This document shows, piece by piece, positions 35,907-49,904 of a stretch of DNA of 64,000 bases. A program made the translations under genes and the position numbers. This DNA comes from Bombus terrestris (taxonomy: Eukaryota; Arthropoda; Insecta; Hymenoptera; Apidae): the NCBI RefSeq assembly GCF_910591885.1, contig NC_063273.1, positions 3,100,001 through 3,164,000 on the forward strand, read 5' to 3'. The number at the start of each line of letters is the position of its first letter. Position 1 is the first letter of the stretch. The notes beneath the pieces were generated by a model. The model was not told the origin of the DNA. It did not search any database and was given only the letters and a program-made list of their open reading frames with translations.

Positions 35907-38900
35907 TTGCACCGTGAACGTTTGTCGGGAAAAACGCTTGATTTGCATTGCACGCGCTTTTTCATCGTCTGTCACGGTAAGCGAAGACAATTACGTTCGA
36001 CCGTAAAAATTCTCATCACCGTCATGTGAAATACGGAATTTCGAAAAATTCTAACGCTCATTGCTAGACAATTTTTGAATCGTATATACATAGAAAGAAA
36101 ATTTGACGGATCGAGTGGAAAATAGAAACAAAAGTGTAAAGTATAAATAAGAATATGCCAGGTTGTTGATGTTACATATTTCTTATATATCGACTTATAA
36201 TTTTTCTCTAGTATGAATTACAATTTTTTTTTTGTAATAAAGGATATTTCTCCCAATATGGTTGCGTGTGTTATGAGTTAGCGGTTATTGAAATATTATT
36301 AAAAATTGTCATGTTCCTGTTAGAATATGAGAAAATGATCTCAATTTAAGGATATACAACAAGAATTATCAATTGTATTGGTTTTTCTGTTTATTGATAT
36401 CCGCTCCGTTATTATTATGTTTTTATAATTAGATGACATATTGGAAATTTATTATTTCATATCCTCTAATCCTCTATCCTAATTTACTTTCTCATGATAC
36501 TCCTTATTCTTCTCTTTTTGTAACAAATACGATAGCTACATGTATCTTATATTCCCGTATCTGAATCCACCCTTTTTCTTTTCACAAACAATTTTTATTT
36601 ATGCAATCACCACTTGAGTTTTATTACATTGAAATTGGAAATCTCAATCTTGGGATTTTTTATAGACCTTCTTTAGTACCAATTATCTTCTATGTACGTT
36701 TTCAGATTGCTTCCAAATTTTGCCGATATAATCAGGACAATCGTATCTCGTATCGTTACAACGATAAGGAAATTTCAAAGAGTTTCGTATGCGATACATA
36801 ATATATCAATTCTAAAAAAAATTTCCAAATATCCGAATACTTTCGTAAACCACTGTATGAACAATTTTAACGATTCAAAGTTTCCGTCAATCACACAACG
36901 GTCCTATTTTTTACCATCATTAAGCTGTTAATATCACCATGAAAAGTAACGAGGGAAACGATGGGGAACAGAGGAAATAATTGCATCTCGCATCGAAAAC
37001 GCGTACGGATTCGTTGCAATTGAAGCAAAGAGAGTCTTAGACCGTTCATTTCATCCAAGACACGGTTCGTTTCTCTGGACACTCCGGTGCACCGGCGATA
37101 TTTATAAAGCAAACTTCACGGTGCAAAGACCTCGGCGCAAGTGTACCGAGCCGAGCCGTAAGTTTAGGCCAAGCCCTTAACTCCTTCGGCACATCGTGCG
37201 GTTTTCATAATAAACTACTTCCAGCGACGCTCGATCTCCATTATTTTTACGGCGCGCCTCGTGGCCACGACGTTTGTCACGATTTCCAGGCGGTTCGCGA
37301 CCGGAACCACGACGCTTGCAACTCCGTTTTCTGATCGGTCTATTAAAATTTCTGCATGATTTAAACGCGTTCCTTATACGTGTTTCTAGCGATTTTTTTC
37401 TTTTTTTGTTACGAGTTTTGCCACACGACACTTATTTCTTCGATATATTTGAATTAACATATTCGCGATCAATTTCACAAATAGCCGTCTACATGTAAAT
37501 AGGGAAATGGTTAAATTCCATTCATTTTTATCGTATCTTGTTATTTCTATGGAAATGGGAAGACTTGAGATTCAGAAAATTAAGAAAATATCGTATGGAA
37601 TGCGATGTACAATAAGTTTTTACGTTTACTGTTTCAATTAATAGAAAATATTAGATCAACAGGAATTTTAATTATTAAATTGAACACGTATTGTATATTT
37701 CCTTCTTATACCAAATACGTGTTATTAAATATGATGAACTTTACGGTGCACTTATATACAGTTCTTCCATAGTCTTCAATGAAAGACATTTGTCAAACAG
37801 TTTATATCTCTACGTGATTGTATTTAATAACTTGAATTACTATCTGAAGTTGAGGAAAGTTCAACAGGAAGATCAGTGGAAGGTTCGGTAGAACAACGAG
37901 ACTGCGGCTCTGTTGCGAAGACAGTAAGACGTCATTCGTTTTATGTTATTCACTTTGTGTCGCTCGTTTTGATCGTTTTGCGGTGCTATTGTTGTCTGCC
38001 TCCATCAGTAGACGGACATTCATATTCGTTAGAAGTATTTACGGTGACTCGTTTGATTTAAGTATATCGATGATGATTTTAACATTGTTTGACTTCATAA
38101 ATTTTGTCTATTCTACCATTTCTATTACTGTTCTATCGTCTTTGATCAATATATCTCGTCATAAATCAGCTATTTTCTCTCTAAAATAAATACGAAGTGC
38201 TTACACCAGGAGAACCAAAACTTTGAAAATGATTGCAATTGTCACCCAACAAAAATCCAATGTTCATTCCAAAAGTGTTGCGTATTTAATTATAAACCCA
38301 AATGAAAGAACAGTTCTCAGCTATTAGATGCATTAAGATTTAAAATTCAAGGAACGCGTGACATCATTTTTCTCTCTATGATTTTCATCCATCGTGTGTT
38401 TCTGTTTCGCACAATTCAACAAAATGTTCATTTCTCCTCTTCTTCGAATTACGCTCTCCTCTTCGTCCGTAGCTTTATCTCGAATTAACAAACGCAACGT
38501 CATGTTGCGACCATTTTCACAGAGACGCTCGTAAACGGGTTCAACCATGAGCAGAGGGACGTCGTAAAACACGGAGACAAGTGGCAGGAAACATGGCGGT
38601 GACAAGCGAAGACAACGAATTAGTCTCTTTAATTATCGAACTCGACACGACTTCACGCTTATATTCGTCCTTTTTGCTAAAATAGTTTCCGCTAAGACAC
38701 GGGACAGTTGGTTATCGATGGAGAGGATCAGCAGCCCGGATTAGGGGAGAACTTACGAGCACGTGAAAGTGCATCTTATACATCTTACGCGAGACATGCT
38801 TGTTCAGATTATTTCCTGCGGTCCACATCGCTCTAGACTCTAAACAAAGAATGACAAGCATATGTGTTTCGCTAGTTGTGAATTCTTCGTTTTATTTCTG

Positions 38901-39505
38901 AGAAACTGCTCTTCAGCCCTCTAATTGCATCGTGCTTTTCTACGAGCTTTCATATGTTTTCTTGCACTGAAACGAGCCACGTGATTCCTTCGTGAGATTA
39001 GACGAGATACAAAGTGAACGTTGTTAACCCTTTTACGGTCCAAGTCGCATTCGATGTTTTATCCCAATTGATTCGTTCTCGATGAGTCACTTTTAATGTA
39101 CTCAGATTTTCATGGATTCGTAAATAGCGATATCTGCGTTAGCGTATCAACGGGAATTTGTTAATTGCGATAGGAACGAAGAAGAAGAAATTTTAAAAAT
39201 TACATTAGAATATCGAGTTGTTTGTTAGCGCTCGCTAGTTTGACATTTCTTGTAATGTTCGCGATTTACCAGAGAAAACGAAACAAAGAATAATAGGTAT
39301 ATTTTGCTGATTAAATGAAATCTTAGTGGAACAAATGTTTCCTACATATATTGATAGTGGAAGATCAGCGATTCATTCAGAAGAGCATGGCAAAGAACCG
39401 CAAGGGGTTAATAGTCCTTCAGCTGGGTGTTTAAATAATTTACAGATATAGGACATGGTTGGTTCGATCGTTAGACTGGCAATTAGCGAGGAAGAATTCA
39501 TTGCT
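35907..39505. other. AGGF1 3' flank, AT-rich, no gene recognised
   Basis: Includes the likely AGGF1 3' UTR and then AT-rich sequence with a small GC-richer patch near 37000-37320. ORFs (for example 38605-38333 minus) carry no recognised domain. Confidence 0.6.
36236..36241 (+). promoter_or_regulatory. AGGF1: Candidate AGGF1 polyadenylation signal
   Basis: An AATAAA hexamer 330 bp after the stop codon, preceded by a T run. This is a plausible 3' UTR length. Other AT-rich variants occur nearby. Confidence 0.35.
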
Positions 39506-39600
39506 GGCCTGGATAGCTCAATTGGTTAGATCGATCATTGGACCATAAAAGATCTCTGCTCGTGTCCTGCTTCGGTAAATCTAATCAGTCGATTCTATCG
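39506..39600 (+). repeat. tRNA-derived SINE-like repeat, copy 1
   Basis: Begins GGCCTGGATAGCTCAATTGG, which resembles a tRNA 5' half with A-box (GGATAGCTCA.TTGG). It ends with a tRNA-unrelated tail (AATC.AATCAGT.GATTCT) shared with the copy at 39750-39850. It cannot fold into an intact tRNA as it stands. Confidence 0.65.
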
Positions 39601-39749
39601 GTTTCTATAATTCTAAATAATGATTTTCCATTCCTATGTTTCAATTATCAACGCTGAATATTTTTTCGGTGTTGATTAGCTCTGGCGAAGTGTGTATATT
39701 AAAAATAGTATTTTTCAACATTAGACTAAGGTTGAAAGAAATTATCGAT

Positions 39750-39850
39750 GGCCTGGATAGCTCAATTGGTTAAAACAGTCGATCGTTGAAGAAAGGTCCG
39801 GAGTCAAGTCTTGGTTGAACTGATTCAGCAAATCCAATCAGTTGATTCTT
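39750..39850 (+). repeat. tRNA-derived SINE-like repeat, copy 2
   Basis: Same head (GGCCTGGATAGCTCAATTGG). A B-box-like stretch follows (GAGTCAAGTCTTGG, compare tRNA GGGTTCAAGTCCC), then the tail shared with copy 1. The two copies lie in the same orientation about 245 bp apart. Confidence 0.65.
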
Positions 39851-42800
39851 TCCCTGCTTACAATGTTCAAAGGTCTAAAGTCGAATTAATTCAGTTCATA
39901 ATGGCGATTATCAAACCATAAAAATGATTGCAATTTCGTTTACAACATAGAAATATAGTTGGATACTTATATAGTGGTACTAATACAGTGTATTCGTGTT
40001 TCTACTTTCCTCCATTTAAATAGTTTTCCAATAACAGCAGTTCTTCGTATCACAAGTTTCCTATTATAAACTTATATTAAATTTATTTTTAAATGTAACT
40101 TTAAAGCGCGGTTTAATTTATGTTTAACAAATTTTAGAACGCGTCCTTTAAATCAAGTAAGTAAGCTTTTTATTCGTTTAATTAGAGTTTCAGTGGTTAG
40201 AAGGGGTTGTAATTAAGGAATCGAGTTTCTTCGAGTGAAGGCAAACCACCGTAATAATTAGATCTATGCAAGCAATAAGCACGAACTGTTTCGTGAAACG
40301 AAGTTCTACGGAAGACAGTTCGAGCAACTGGACTTGATCATATTTCTCCTGGTCACACACATGTACGCACTCGCCTTTTCCGGTTTTCTGGTTATTCAGT
40401 GATTCATGGTTGTGAATAAGGATATATGTATCGAGCTTATGGCTATTAGGATGATTACATATGACAAGCAAGGAATCGAGTTTACCTAGAACTCATTTTT
40501 GATTTGAGAAAAAATTTATTTCATTAAAAAATATATCTACACGTTACCTTACATTATATCGATATTTTATTTCACAAATAAGATTGGTATGGTAAAACAA
40601 TCAAATTTCTATAAATTATAATAATTATTTGGAATACTTAGAACACAGACTTCTCTTTCTAAAACTTCTACTCAACTAAAGACATTTCAAATTCTAAATA
40701 ATAATTTCTCACGTGTCTAAAATATTTAATCAAATTCACGATATATTACCTCTGCTAAAAACCTGATTCTCTTAAAAATTCTGAAATTCTTATCAAAATC
40801 TATGACTGCAATAATAACCCTTTCCATCTACATAAACTAATAAAGAGAATCCAAACGAATAAGTGAGAAGATAGGACGCAACGTTTAATCAAACGTGTCG
40901 TGCGCTTTTAGCGTTAAATTAACGTGGCAAATCGTCTCAACGTGCCATAACATCAACTTCTCCGTTGCTCGTACTTTCCTCTCGTTCGTATCATCTAAAT
41001 CCTATAACCGTTGCGCGACGTTACGTTTCCATCGATTCCAAGAACGGAAGAAACATTTCAATTTAATAAAGCTGGCAATAACGCGGGGGCGGTGGATTTG
41101 AGGCTTAAGCTAACTGGCGCGTAGAAGCTCGTAAGAGTGAATTACCGGCGCTCGTGATTCATTGGAGGATCCACATACAGACGGCTGTATTAATCGAAGT
41201 CCCGTTCGCGCGAACCTGTCACCAGCCAACCCCTCGCCGCGTCGCATCTTTTCCATGGAAGCTCCCGCGAATTTACGAGGTGCACACAGGTCCACAAATC
41301 TGCGGTAATAACCGTGCGTACGCATCAGCCGCGTATATCCATCAGTCGCTCGATACAGTGTCTTGATAAGTTGATGGCTCGCGCGTTGCTCGTGTTGCTC
41401 GTCGGAGCAACAGCCGACTTTTCGGCCAACTACGAGCGTGTAATGCGCGCTTCCGTGTATCGACAGGGCCTAAGGGCTAACGTTTTCACGTAATATTCAA
41501 AATTATGGTTGCTGTTATCGTTGTAATATCAGGCTATATTCTTCTTTGTGCATATCCTTATATATCATAGTTTAATATTGCAGCGCCTTATCTTAGTTTT
41601 CTGGCGTTTAAAGTTATGTTTCACAGCATTGAAAATAATTTCAAAATTCTATCGTCCTAATAACTAATCGTAAAATTTCTCGTAGTTCGATGATCTGTGA
41701 TTATATAATAATCGGCTTGATAACGTTGTCGATGTTATAATCCACGTAAGTATATTCCTCTTTAGGAAATAGTTTCCAAGTTGCTAGTTTTAACACGTAA
41801 AACAGATACTTGACGAAAAGGAATTGAATTGTGCCACTAAAATAGCTTTAGATACGTATTATGAAATTTTCTATCGTTAGGAAGGATATTAACAAATATT
41901 TTATGTCCTAAATACGTACTTTACTCCATAATTAAATGTTATAGCTTAAATGTTATATTGCTCTATAATTAAATAAATTTGCAATGCAAATATCGTATCG
42001 AAACGTAAGCGTAACTCGCACGAATTGACGTAATACTCCATCGATATGGCTGTCTTATAAAATTGTTAGTAAGGTCTACCCCATAATCTTTCAATATCGA
42101 AAAATACGTGGTTCGTGTTGACAGACGTGTAGCTTGTTTCAAGTATGTTATGCAATCCTTGATTATTATGCATGGAGTTTTTTCATTAGGTAATAAAGTT
42201 TTATTGTAAAACGGGTGATTTATTCTGCTCTAGATAATGATTAAGCGCCATATTCTTTGAGGATAATTCCCAAGGCAATACCATAATTTGTGAGAGCGTA
42301 TAGTATACGCGAGAATATTACCGGGTGCCTGATAATAGCATATCTACCTAGGATAATGCGAATTAAACCGTGTTACCGCTTACTCATTTTCAAGTGGAAA
42401 AATTGAGAGGTAATTGCTGTCTGTCGAAGAATTCTTTTGTGCGAGGTCTCTTTCCATTCATGCGAAATTGTAAATCATATGTAACGTAATCATCGTAACG
42501 TTATATACTATTGCGGAATATCGTAAACTTTTCTATTTCAGACAATCGGAAATTGAAATTTTCTTTGGATGGTGTTTACAAATATCCTCTTTACGTTACT
42601 CTGAGACAATTTCTAGATCTTTCAACGTTTTTATCTCATGATAGCTTATATTTCATTATCTCTTCTCGCTATAATCGTCTAAAGCGGAGAAGATACTATC
42701 TCCATTTTTTATAGGAAATATAAGTAAAAATCCTAAATGTTTGTCTTGCGAGTATACAAAGTTAACAAGGAACGAAAGGAGCGATTTGAAGATGAATTTC

Positions 42801-44039
42801 GGATGACTCTTTTTACGAGCGGCTGTCCTTTTTTATTCTCGAAATTCCAGAGTTACATAGCCATCGATTCGCATTTCTCAGTACAAAGTCGTAAATTCGC
42901 CCGAAAATAAGCCGGGAACCAATTATTCGACGAGAAAAAAATATGTTTATGGAACGATTTCTCGAAACGTATTAACGGGTGACGAATACAAATGGCCGTT
43001 TTATCATTCGTCACCGTGGCGCGAGCTCTTATTTTATTGCTCCGATATTATTTTTATGTTTCGAGATTACCTTGTAATTGGCTGCGAATTCGTTCGATTT
43101 GTTCCATTTTATCGTATTCGACGACTACGTATAACAGTTGCGTCGAACGAACGAGATGAAACGTAAATTTAAGACGATGTTTTTCGAGCAGTATATATTT
43201 TATACTTACTGTCGCAAGTTTAGTGTTCTGCCACTAGAAGTTCTCTAAAATATACGTTTTGAGACCCTAAACTCTAGAGAGCACTGTCAGGTAAACTTAA
43301 GGCTGGAGTACTTGGTCGAGAAGCGCATAAGAGCAATTTCACGACGTAAAGCAGAAAATCTTGTATATTTTACTCTCTTTTAGACGTGCCCTCCGGATAA
43401 TTTGGTAGAAAAAAACGGAATACTTTATAAAATACTTTAAGAGCATCTTGCGTGACATTCGCGTAACGAGCGTACAGAATAGAGTATATGATTAATGCGT
43501 GTAAATACATAAAATAAACGCGTCTATCTTCTTCGTAAAAGGTTATTTTACTAAAAATGTTCATTTCTTAATTCTAATTGAAATTCTTTTTGTAAACAAG
43601 TAAATTATAGAAACTCAAAAAATTACTGGTTCAGGATTATCACTGAATATTATAATAGTACGAATATTATAAAAAACATTATAAATATCTTCTATACCAA
43701 TTTTATATTTCGATCGCGTCATTCGTTTATAAAGAGAGTATAGAAGATTTTTTAAAAGTTATACCGTACCAAAAATATAAAATGTAGTAGCCACTCGAAT
43801 ATTCAGATACCAATTTCGATATTATTTTAAAAATAAAACTACACATTTTCCTATAAAACATTCTGTATTCGACTTGTTATTATTAATTGCATTACAAATA
43901 TCGTAATCTGTTCGGAAACACCACCATAGGAAGAGCAAACTGAAAGAACAAAACGCGACTACACCAAACTACCATATCTTTTGTATAAAACAACCTCTAA
44001 ATAAACTTTGTCGGACGTAGCAAACAATTTACGCTGCGT
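39851..44039. other. Mostly AT-rich, one GC-rich patch, no gene recognised
   Basis: A GC-rich patch lies at about 41090-41470, with ORFs on both strands lacking recognisable domains. The rest is AT-rich. A perfect 11-bp inverted repeat (ATCTTCTATAC at 43687-43697 and its complement at 43738-43748) is the only structure noted. Confidence 0.5.
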
Positions 44040-45010
44040 GAAAAAAGAAAGACGATCCCATAATCGACGGATGGAAGTGTAGCATTGGTACGCACCGTAT
44101 CGGGAAGATGACGATCGATGATAAAGTCCAACAATCGTTCGCGGGATCGTTAGCATCCGCGGTGCACAGGGAGGAACGATCGAATCCTCCAGCGAAGAAT
44201 TACGCGTCCACGGAGGAAGCGATAGAGTCCTTGATCTCTCTTCAACGCGATAGTTGACAACGTGCACGGGACAAGAAGTGCCGTGGATCCGCGACGGGAT
44301 TTCGTAAAAACGTCTAAAGAACAACCACGAAGAAAGCGGAAATAAAGAGGTGGAAAAGCACAGGAGAGTGGAACGTGAAGGGAGAAACGAGTAGAGGAAG
44401 CAAAAAGAGAAACTTAGTCACGCATACAGAAAGAGAGTGAAAGGCACTGGTATCGTATCGGTGCATCCACGGATAGAATGATATTTTCGATGTTTGTCAA
44501 AAGTAGAAGAAAAAGCACACGCGAACAGGACGTCTTAGGAATCTTCGAAAACGTCGCTGACTAATTTCCAAGCGGTGTTCCCTCTTCTTCACCCTCTCTC
44601 TTTAATTCTTTCTCTTTCCTCTTCTCTACGCCCTTCTTTTTTCTTCCCCTCTCCCTGATCTTTCTCTCTCCCGTTCTCCTCTTGCTCTCGTGCTCGCCGC
44701 GATAAAAAGTCAATTTTATACCGGTGGGTACCCGAAGCTAATAGCGTCTACCCGCGGGGCACCGCTCGAGTGGACGCCACGAAACTATGTTTCGACGGCC
44801 GTTCGCGGACTTTATGAGCCTTATAAAAATGGCACCACGCAACTGCGCCGCAGGAGCAGGACCACGAGAGAGAAAGGGGGATCCTGAAAGAGCGGCCCCG
44901 ACGACGATTCGGGGATCTCGTGGAGGACGAGCCGCGTGACTCACGGGGACGACCGTCTCAAAGCAATCTCTCGTTCAAATAGAAATCGTAGCTTTCGAGG
45001 AATCCCGTCG
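44040..45010. other. GC-rich island with purine then pyrimidine tract
   Basis: Purine-rich plus strand (about 44335-44450) followed by a pyrimidine-rich stretch (about 44578-44690) and a CpG-rich end (44740-44960). ORF 44690-44887 has no recognised domain. Confidence 0.5.
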
Positions 45011-45559
45011 TCTCCCTCGCCGCGTTTCTTCTTCTGTTCTATTTCATCTTTTCTTTTTTTTTTATTCCGCGGTTTTCTTTTTTATTTTACTTGGCTTTTG
45101 ACAAAATCCTTGTCCTTCTGTGCTTCTCAGTTCATGGTATATGTCTGATCGGGATAGTTTAACGAGGCTTGGTAGCTATTCGGCAACAATTTATTTATTT
45201 ATTAGATGTTTCTCTTCGATTAGTAGACACTTTCCCCAATTCAACGGAGATATCGAAAGATCACAAGCCAAATCCACGATAGAACTTGAGATTGATTATT
45301 TTTTTCGAATTGTTTGAAGGATCTGATATAATAAACTACTAAATAGAATTTTATGAAATTACAATTGACTAACGATAGCTATAACGAACCGACTCGTAAC
45401 AAAGTAAATAGTAACATTAAAAATCGAAATCGTTTGCAAGATCGTTAAGGGAAATCAGTTCGTTCCACAATAATTTCAACGAAAATTGCTGTACGTAAGT
45501 TGGAATATTTCAGACGTAGAATCGTTCTTGAACGAAGCTCCAGTCGACGAATGATATTT

Positions 45560-46110
45560 TCCACTGTCTCGATCGGAAAGCGTGCCCGGTACTCGAACTT
45601 CTGCCGGTGACCAATGTGTAACTATAGCTTTGTACGAAGCAATAAAGGGGTTTCTAAGGAAAAAGGGAACGACAGAGGAAAAGAGAGAAAAAAATATACA
45701 GCGCGAGCTAAGAGAAAAAGAAGGAGAGGGTGAGACGAAGAGAAAGAGAAAGAGGAAGAAGACGAGTGACTTCGTGAAGTCACCTGCGTACACGTTCGTA
45801 GCAGGTACTCAAATTGCATGGCAACAGCACTCGCTCAATCACTTTCTCCCCTCTCTTTCCTTTCCTTCCCTCTTGTGGCATACCTGTCCTTTTTTCCCTC
45901 TCGTAAATTCTCCCCTCGAAAGGTTTCGTGGTACGTGCAGATGCGCGCCTACTCGTGAAATCAGTCAAGGTCCTCCTGCCAACGACGAGAAGAAAGCGCC
46001 CCTAACCATTCAGGAACGTACGCAAGGGGGATGCTTCCGGATGCTTTGACTTTCCACAAATCGCAATCGCGACTCACGCGTTTTTCCTTCTTTTTTTTTT
46101 TGTCCCTCTT
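45560..46110. other. Purine tract followed by pyrimidine tract
   Basis: Plus strand is purine-rich at about 45650-45775 and pyrimidine-rich at about 45838-45920. It produces Lys/Glu/Arg-rich or Ser/Phe-rich low-complexity ORFs (45582-46049 plus, 45793-45476 minus) that are not credible genes. Confidence 0.5.
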
Positions 46111-47925
46111 CTTTTCCGCGGGGAAGCTCGTGGGAATGTTAGTTTTTTCTACCCTGTCGCCGATGGACAGAAGTTTAAATTGTTTCGAATCCTTCAGAGA
46201 AAAAGAACAAACGAACGCTGTTAGGCGATAGCGAATTCTTTCTGTAGATTTATTGGCTAATAATTATTCCTTTCTAAGCTTAGAAATGTCCTTATTCCGC
46301 GTACGAATATATTTTCTTTAACTTTTCATTGAGTTTCTTGGGAAGTAGATCAAACTAAATTAATTTATATTTGATTATTGTTACTTTCAGAGTATGTAGC
46401 TATTAATAAATAAAATATGCGTTGAAAATTATAAATCTAACGTAGATAACAATATTTTTTAACAGACAGAATCAAATATATAGTTGTGTTTGCTAAGCGA
46501 TCAATTAATTTCTTCATTGAATTACTGCGATCTTTGATAAGTATAAAGAATCAAAGGCTTCGTGCTATTAGATTCATATCAAACGTATATTCAGCTTTGT
46601 TCAAGTTATTTCTTTTTTTATTTAAAATAAAATAAGAGTTGTAGTAGAACACGCAATTCCTTGGTGATTCCTTGCAATTTCTTGGTGTAAATCGGTAATG
46701 ATATTGAGAATTGTGATTATTACAAATTATTACAAAAAATTTAATTACCACGTACATTCTAATATCTAACATTTTATTTATATTTTATTCTATCTAATCA
46801 TTACAATCTATTAAAAATATCATTACGAATAAAAAAGTTTCGCAAACGTATTGTGTATAGATAAGACTTAAGAAGCTTAACATACATCGCTATTATTCCT
46901 TACAAAACGAAAGTTAACCAAAGAAGCCACGAGAAAGAGATTTCAACTTATTTAACGAAGGGAAACTTCATCGAATGTATTATATCACCGAAGTACGGTT
47001 CATTGAAAACGCCAGCGCAGCTGAATAATTCAACGAGGTCAATCTTCTTAAAGGATTAGCGGGCTTAGGGTGGAGTAAGGGTGCAAAGAGCAACCGATTA
47101 ATCGATTATCGAAGACAATAGCGTGGATAGACTTCGTCGACGATTTTCCTCGTTTTTCTTTCTTTCCTTTCTCTATCAGAAACGACACTCAAAAGGCTCC
47201 ATATAAGAACAAAAAGACAAACAACGACTCTGAATTTGCAATATCCACACTTATTGCGATACATACTTATTATACATCTGTATTATAGAGTTTTATAATG
47301 TGCGAACGTGACAGAAAAAATTGTGTTGAGTACTTTTGTGTTGAGCACAGAAGGGAAAACACTTATCTATCGAGAATACTAAAATATCGTTCGTCTTAAG
47401 GATTATACCTTTAGCTGATCTAACAATTTTCTTTTTTCATTTTTATATAAATATTCCATATTAGAAAATATTTCTTATTAAGTATAAAAGTGACATTAAA
47501 ATTGAAAAATACGCAGTGTTGCGCGTATCCTGTTTTTCCTATGATTTGCAAATATCTCAACATATGTTGGAAAATAAATATAAAATGAAAGACATAGATA
47601 GGAAAATTGAATTAAAAGGGGCAGTACAAATGTTGAAATGTAACCAATAGGTGTCCTAATATCTTTGGTTGCCAATGTATATCACGGCGCGTTGTGAGTT
47701 CATTTCTGCGCCCGGAAATGCATAATTGAAAGGCGAGGAGAGCATCGTAAATAACCGCACTAATTGTTTCTAGCCTCGCCAATTTCCTGCCTTCTTGCAC
47801 GTCCGTTCTCCCCGTTCACGTTTGGCCTGCTGCTCCTCTTTCCTTCGTTTCTTTCTTTTTTCCCCTCTCCCTTCCTTTTTTTCTTTTCCATCGTCTTCAT
47901 CTTATTCTTCTTCTTCTTCCTCTTT

Positions 47926-47949
47926 TTCTTCTTCTTCTTCTTCTTCTTC
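47926..47949. repeat. TTC trinucleotide microsatellite
   Basis: Eight TTC units, with a shorter TTC run just before (47905-47919). The minus strand reads as a poly-Lys ORF, which is an artefact. Confidence 0.92.
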
Positions 47950-49616
47950 GTTGATGCTCGCAGCACGCCGAAGCCACTTCGCGTCGCTCGTGTCTCTTTT
48001 TCCCTGTGGCCTCTCTGCAAAGATTAGCCTCGACTCGTATCATGCTCGTTGTCATCGTCTCGTCGCGTCGTGAACGATCGTGTTTCCAAACGCTTCACGA
48101 TGATTAGGGAATCGTTCATTTACTCACCTTCTATCGTTTAGGTAGGTTTGATGACACTGTTATGGGAAATTTATGATGTGCTGATAACTAGTTTGGTTTG
48201 TGGAATTATGCGAGATGTTCTTGTTTATTGGACGAGTTACTTGTTACAATATTAGGCATTAAATTTGAACGAAGGTGAAAAAAGAATATAAACGGATTAA
48301 TATCATCTTACCTTCCTGATTAACATATATTATACGTTTACGTATATTCAATGCGTTGCGAAGAGATACACTCACGAGATCGAATGCTAATAAGTAATAA
48401 AAGTTGATTTTACATGGAAAGGATTACTTTTACGAACTATGTTAATTAGACATTTATTTGCTTCTCTCGTTGAATACTATAAGCTCTTGAATATCTTTTT
48501 TTTTTTTTAAAGCATTCCTGTTTAAAGAAACTACATCGCTTAACAGCCAAATTTTTCACTGTAGTCGTTCTAATCTATCAAAATATAAAAATAGTTGTAC
48601 TTATATTTTATTCGTACGATCTATCAAACGAGAATGCAAATTCTCCTCAATGACGAAATAAAAGAGATGTTTCATCGCTTAACTATTTTATATTTGCGCT
48701 AACTTCTTCTCTCAATTTACGTGCAATAATTTACGATTATGAACGTTACAACGTCGAAGAAACTTTAGATCATTCGAATTCTATCACGTCGAGCTTACAG
48801 CAATTCGAGAATGATTGATTTTCATCGCTACTTAGAAGGGTCAAGTCGGTGGTAACAAATGACCTTCGTTTGTTCACTGTCAGCAATATTTCGGCCACCT
48901 TTTATTGCGTGCTCGGCATCTCGTCTGGCCTTGATGTCTGTCCTAGCTGAGAGCGAAAAAGAGTGGAGAGACGAATCTCGTGTTTTCCGTATTTTCCCAA
49001 AACATCCTGTCGATTGCTGATTACGATTCCACTTATGGTTTCCTCTTGCTCGACTCATCGGGATTCTTTCATGTCATTTTACCAACGCGTTTATCCTCGG
49101 ACATTTAGAAAACGCAAGATTTTTATGTTGTTTATACGATATCGATGACCTTTTGTTCAAGAAGATATACTTAAAACGTAGCGAAAGTTGATGAATATAA
49201 ATGTGTGTATTATATCACACATATGTTATTAAAGTATGTTGCTTTATAATTACGTAATTTTACTAAAATTAGCTTGCAATAGTATTATTAGAAAAAGGAC
49301 GCAATCGTTTGCAATATTTCATTTATAAAAATAATTTTAGAATAAAAGTCTAATGTTCCAGGTTTATACAATTTTATAAAGCTTCTAGGGTGAAAACTTA
49401 TTTTCGATCCAGCCTATAAAAATCCATAACTTACGAAACGATTCGATGTTATAATACTTTAACTAAGAAAATAATCTCTTCTTATTTCTAATCGACGGCT
49501 GAAACGTTGGTTGTAGCGGATCGACATTTGTTCAGCCGTGCCTTCTTTCGTGCCTAATGTAATTATTCAAGTTTCCTGGGATACTTGCGCTCGTTTGTAT
49601 ACAGACTGGTCGCCGG

Positions 49617-49904
49617 ATGTCTAAGCTTCGCGAGACGAAACGTCGACGTAATTATAATGCGAATGTTCCGCCGCTCGAAGAGATTCGAACTGTTTCTAAA
49701 ACGCGTTCTACGTTCGATTTGCGAACAGGCGTTGTCTCGACTGTCTCCATACTCGAGAAAAAGAAGAAGAAGGATCGTTTAACGATCTTCCTGAGGAAGT
49801 GTAATGACAAGATGTCATTATTAGGCGAAGGTGAAAACGGAAATCAACGATTAAGAGTTGTTATATTGGAATCGAGCAACGGACCGCGTTTTTACGATCC
49901 ATAA
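49617..49904 (+). CDS. Small unassigned ORF, 95 codons
   Basis: Starts with ATG (MSKLRETKRRRNYNANVPPL) and ends at TAA after SSNGPRFYDP. It is hydrophilic and basic in the N-terminal half, has a KKKKK run near residue 50, and lacks a signal peptide or membrane segment. I recognise no family. Composition is less skewed than that of other ORFs nearby, but a chance ORF remains the likelier explanation in this gene-poor stretch. Confidence 0.15.
   Translation: MSKLRETKRRRNYNANVPPLEEIRTVSKTRSTFDLRTGVVSTVSILEKKKKKDRLTIFLRKCNDKMSLLGEGENGNQRLRVVILESSNGPRFYDP

Noticed and set aside
39506..39850. Functional tRNA genes
   Set aside because: The heads look like tRNA but the acceptor stem and anticodon arm cannot be completed, so they are called as repeats instead.
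43687..43748. 11-bp inverted repeat with 40-nt loop
   Set aside because: Short and AT-rich. A stem of this size is expected by chance in a window of this length and there is no target duplication.
45476..46049. ORFs of 105-155 codons on both strands
   Set aside because: Low-complexity products of purine and pyrimidine tracts, and the plus-strand one opens with GTG.
47760..48073. ORFs on both strands over the TTC tract (poly-Lys or poly-Phe/Ser)
   Set aside because: They are translations of a trinucleotide microsatellite.
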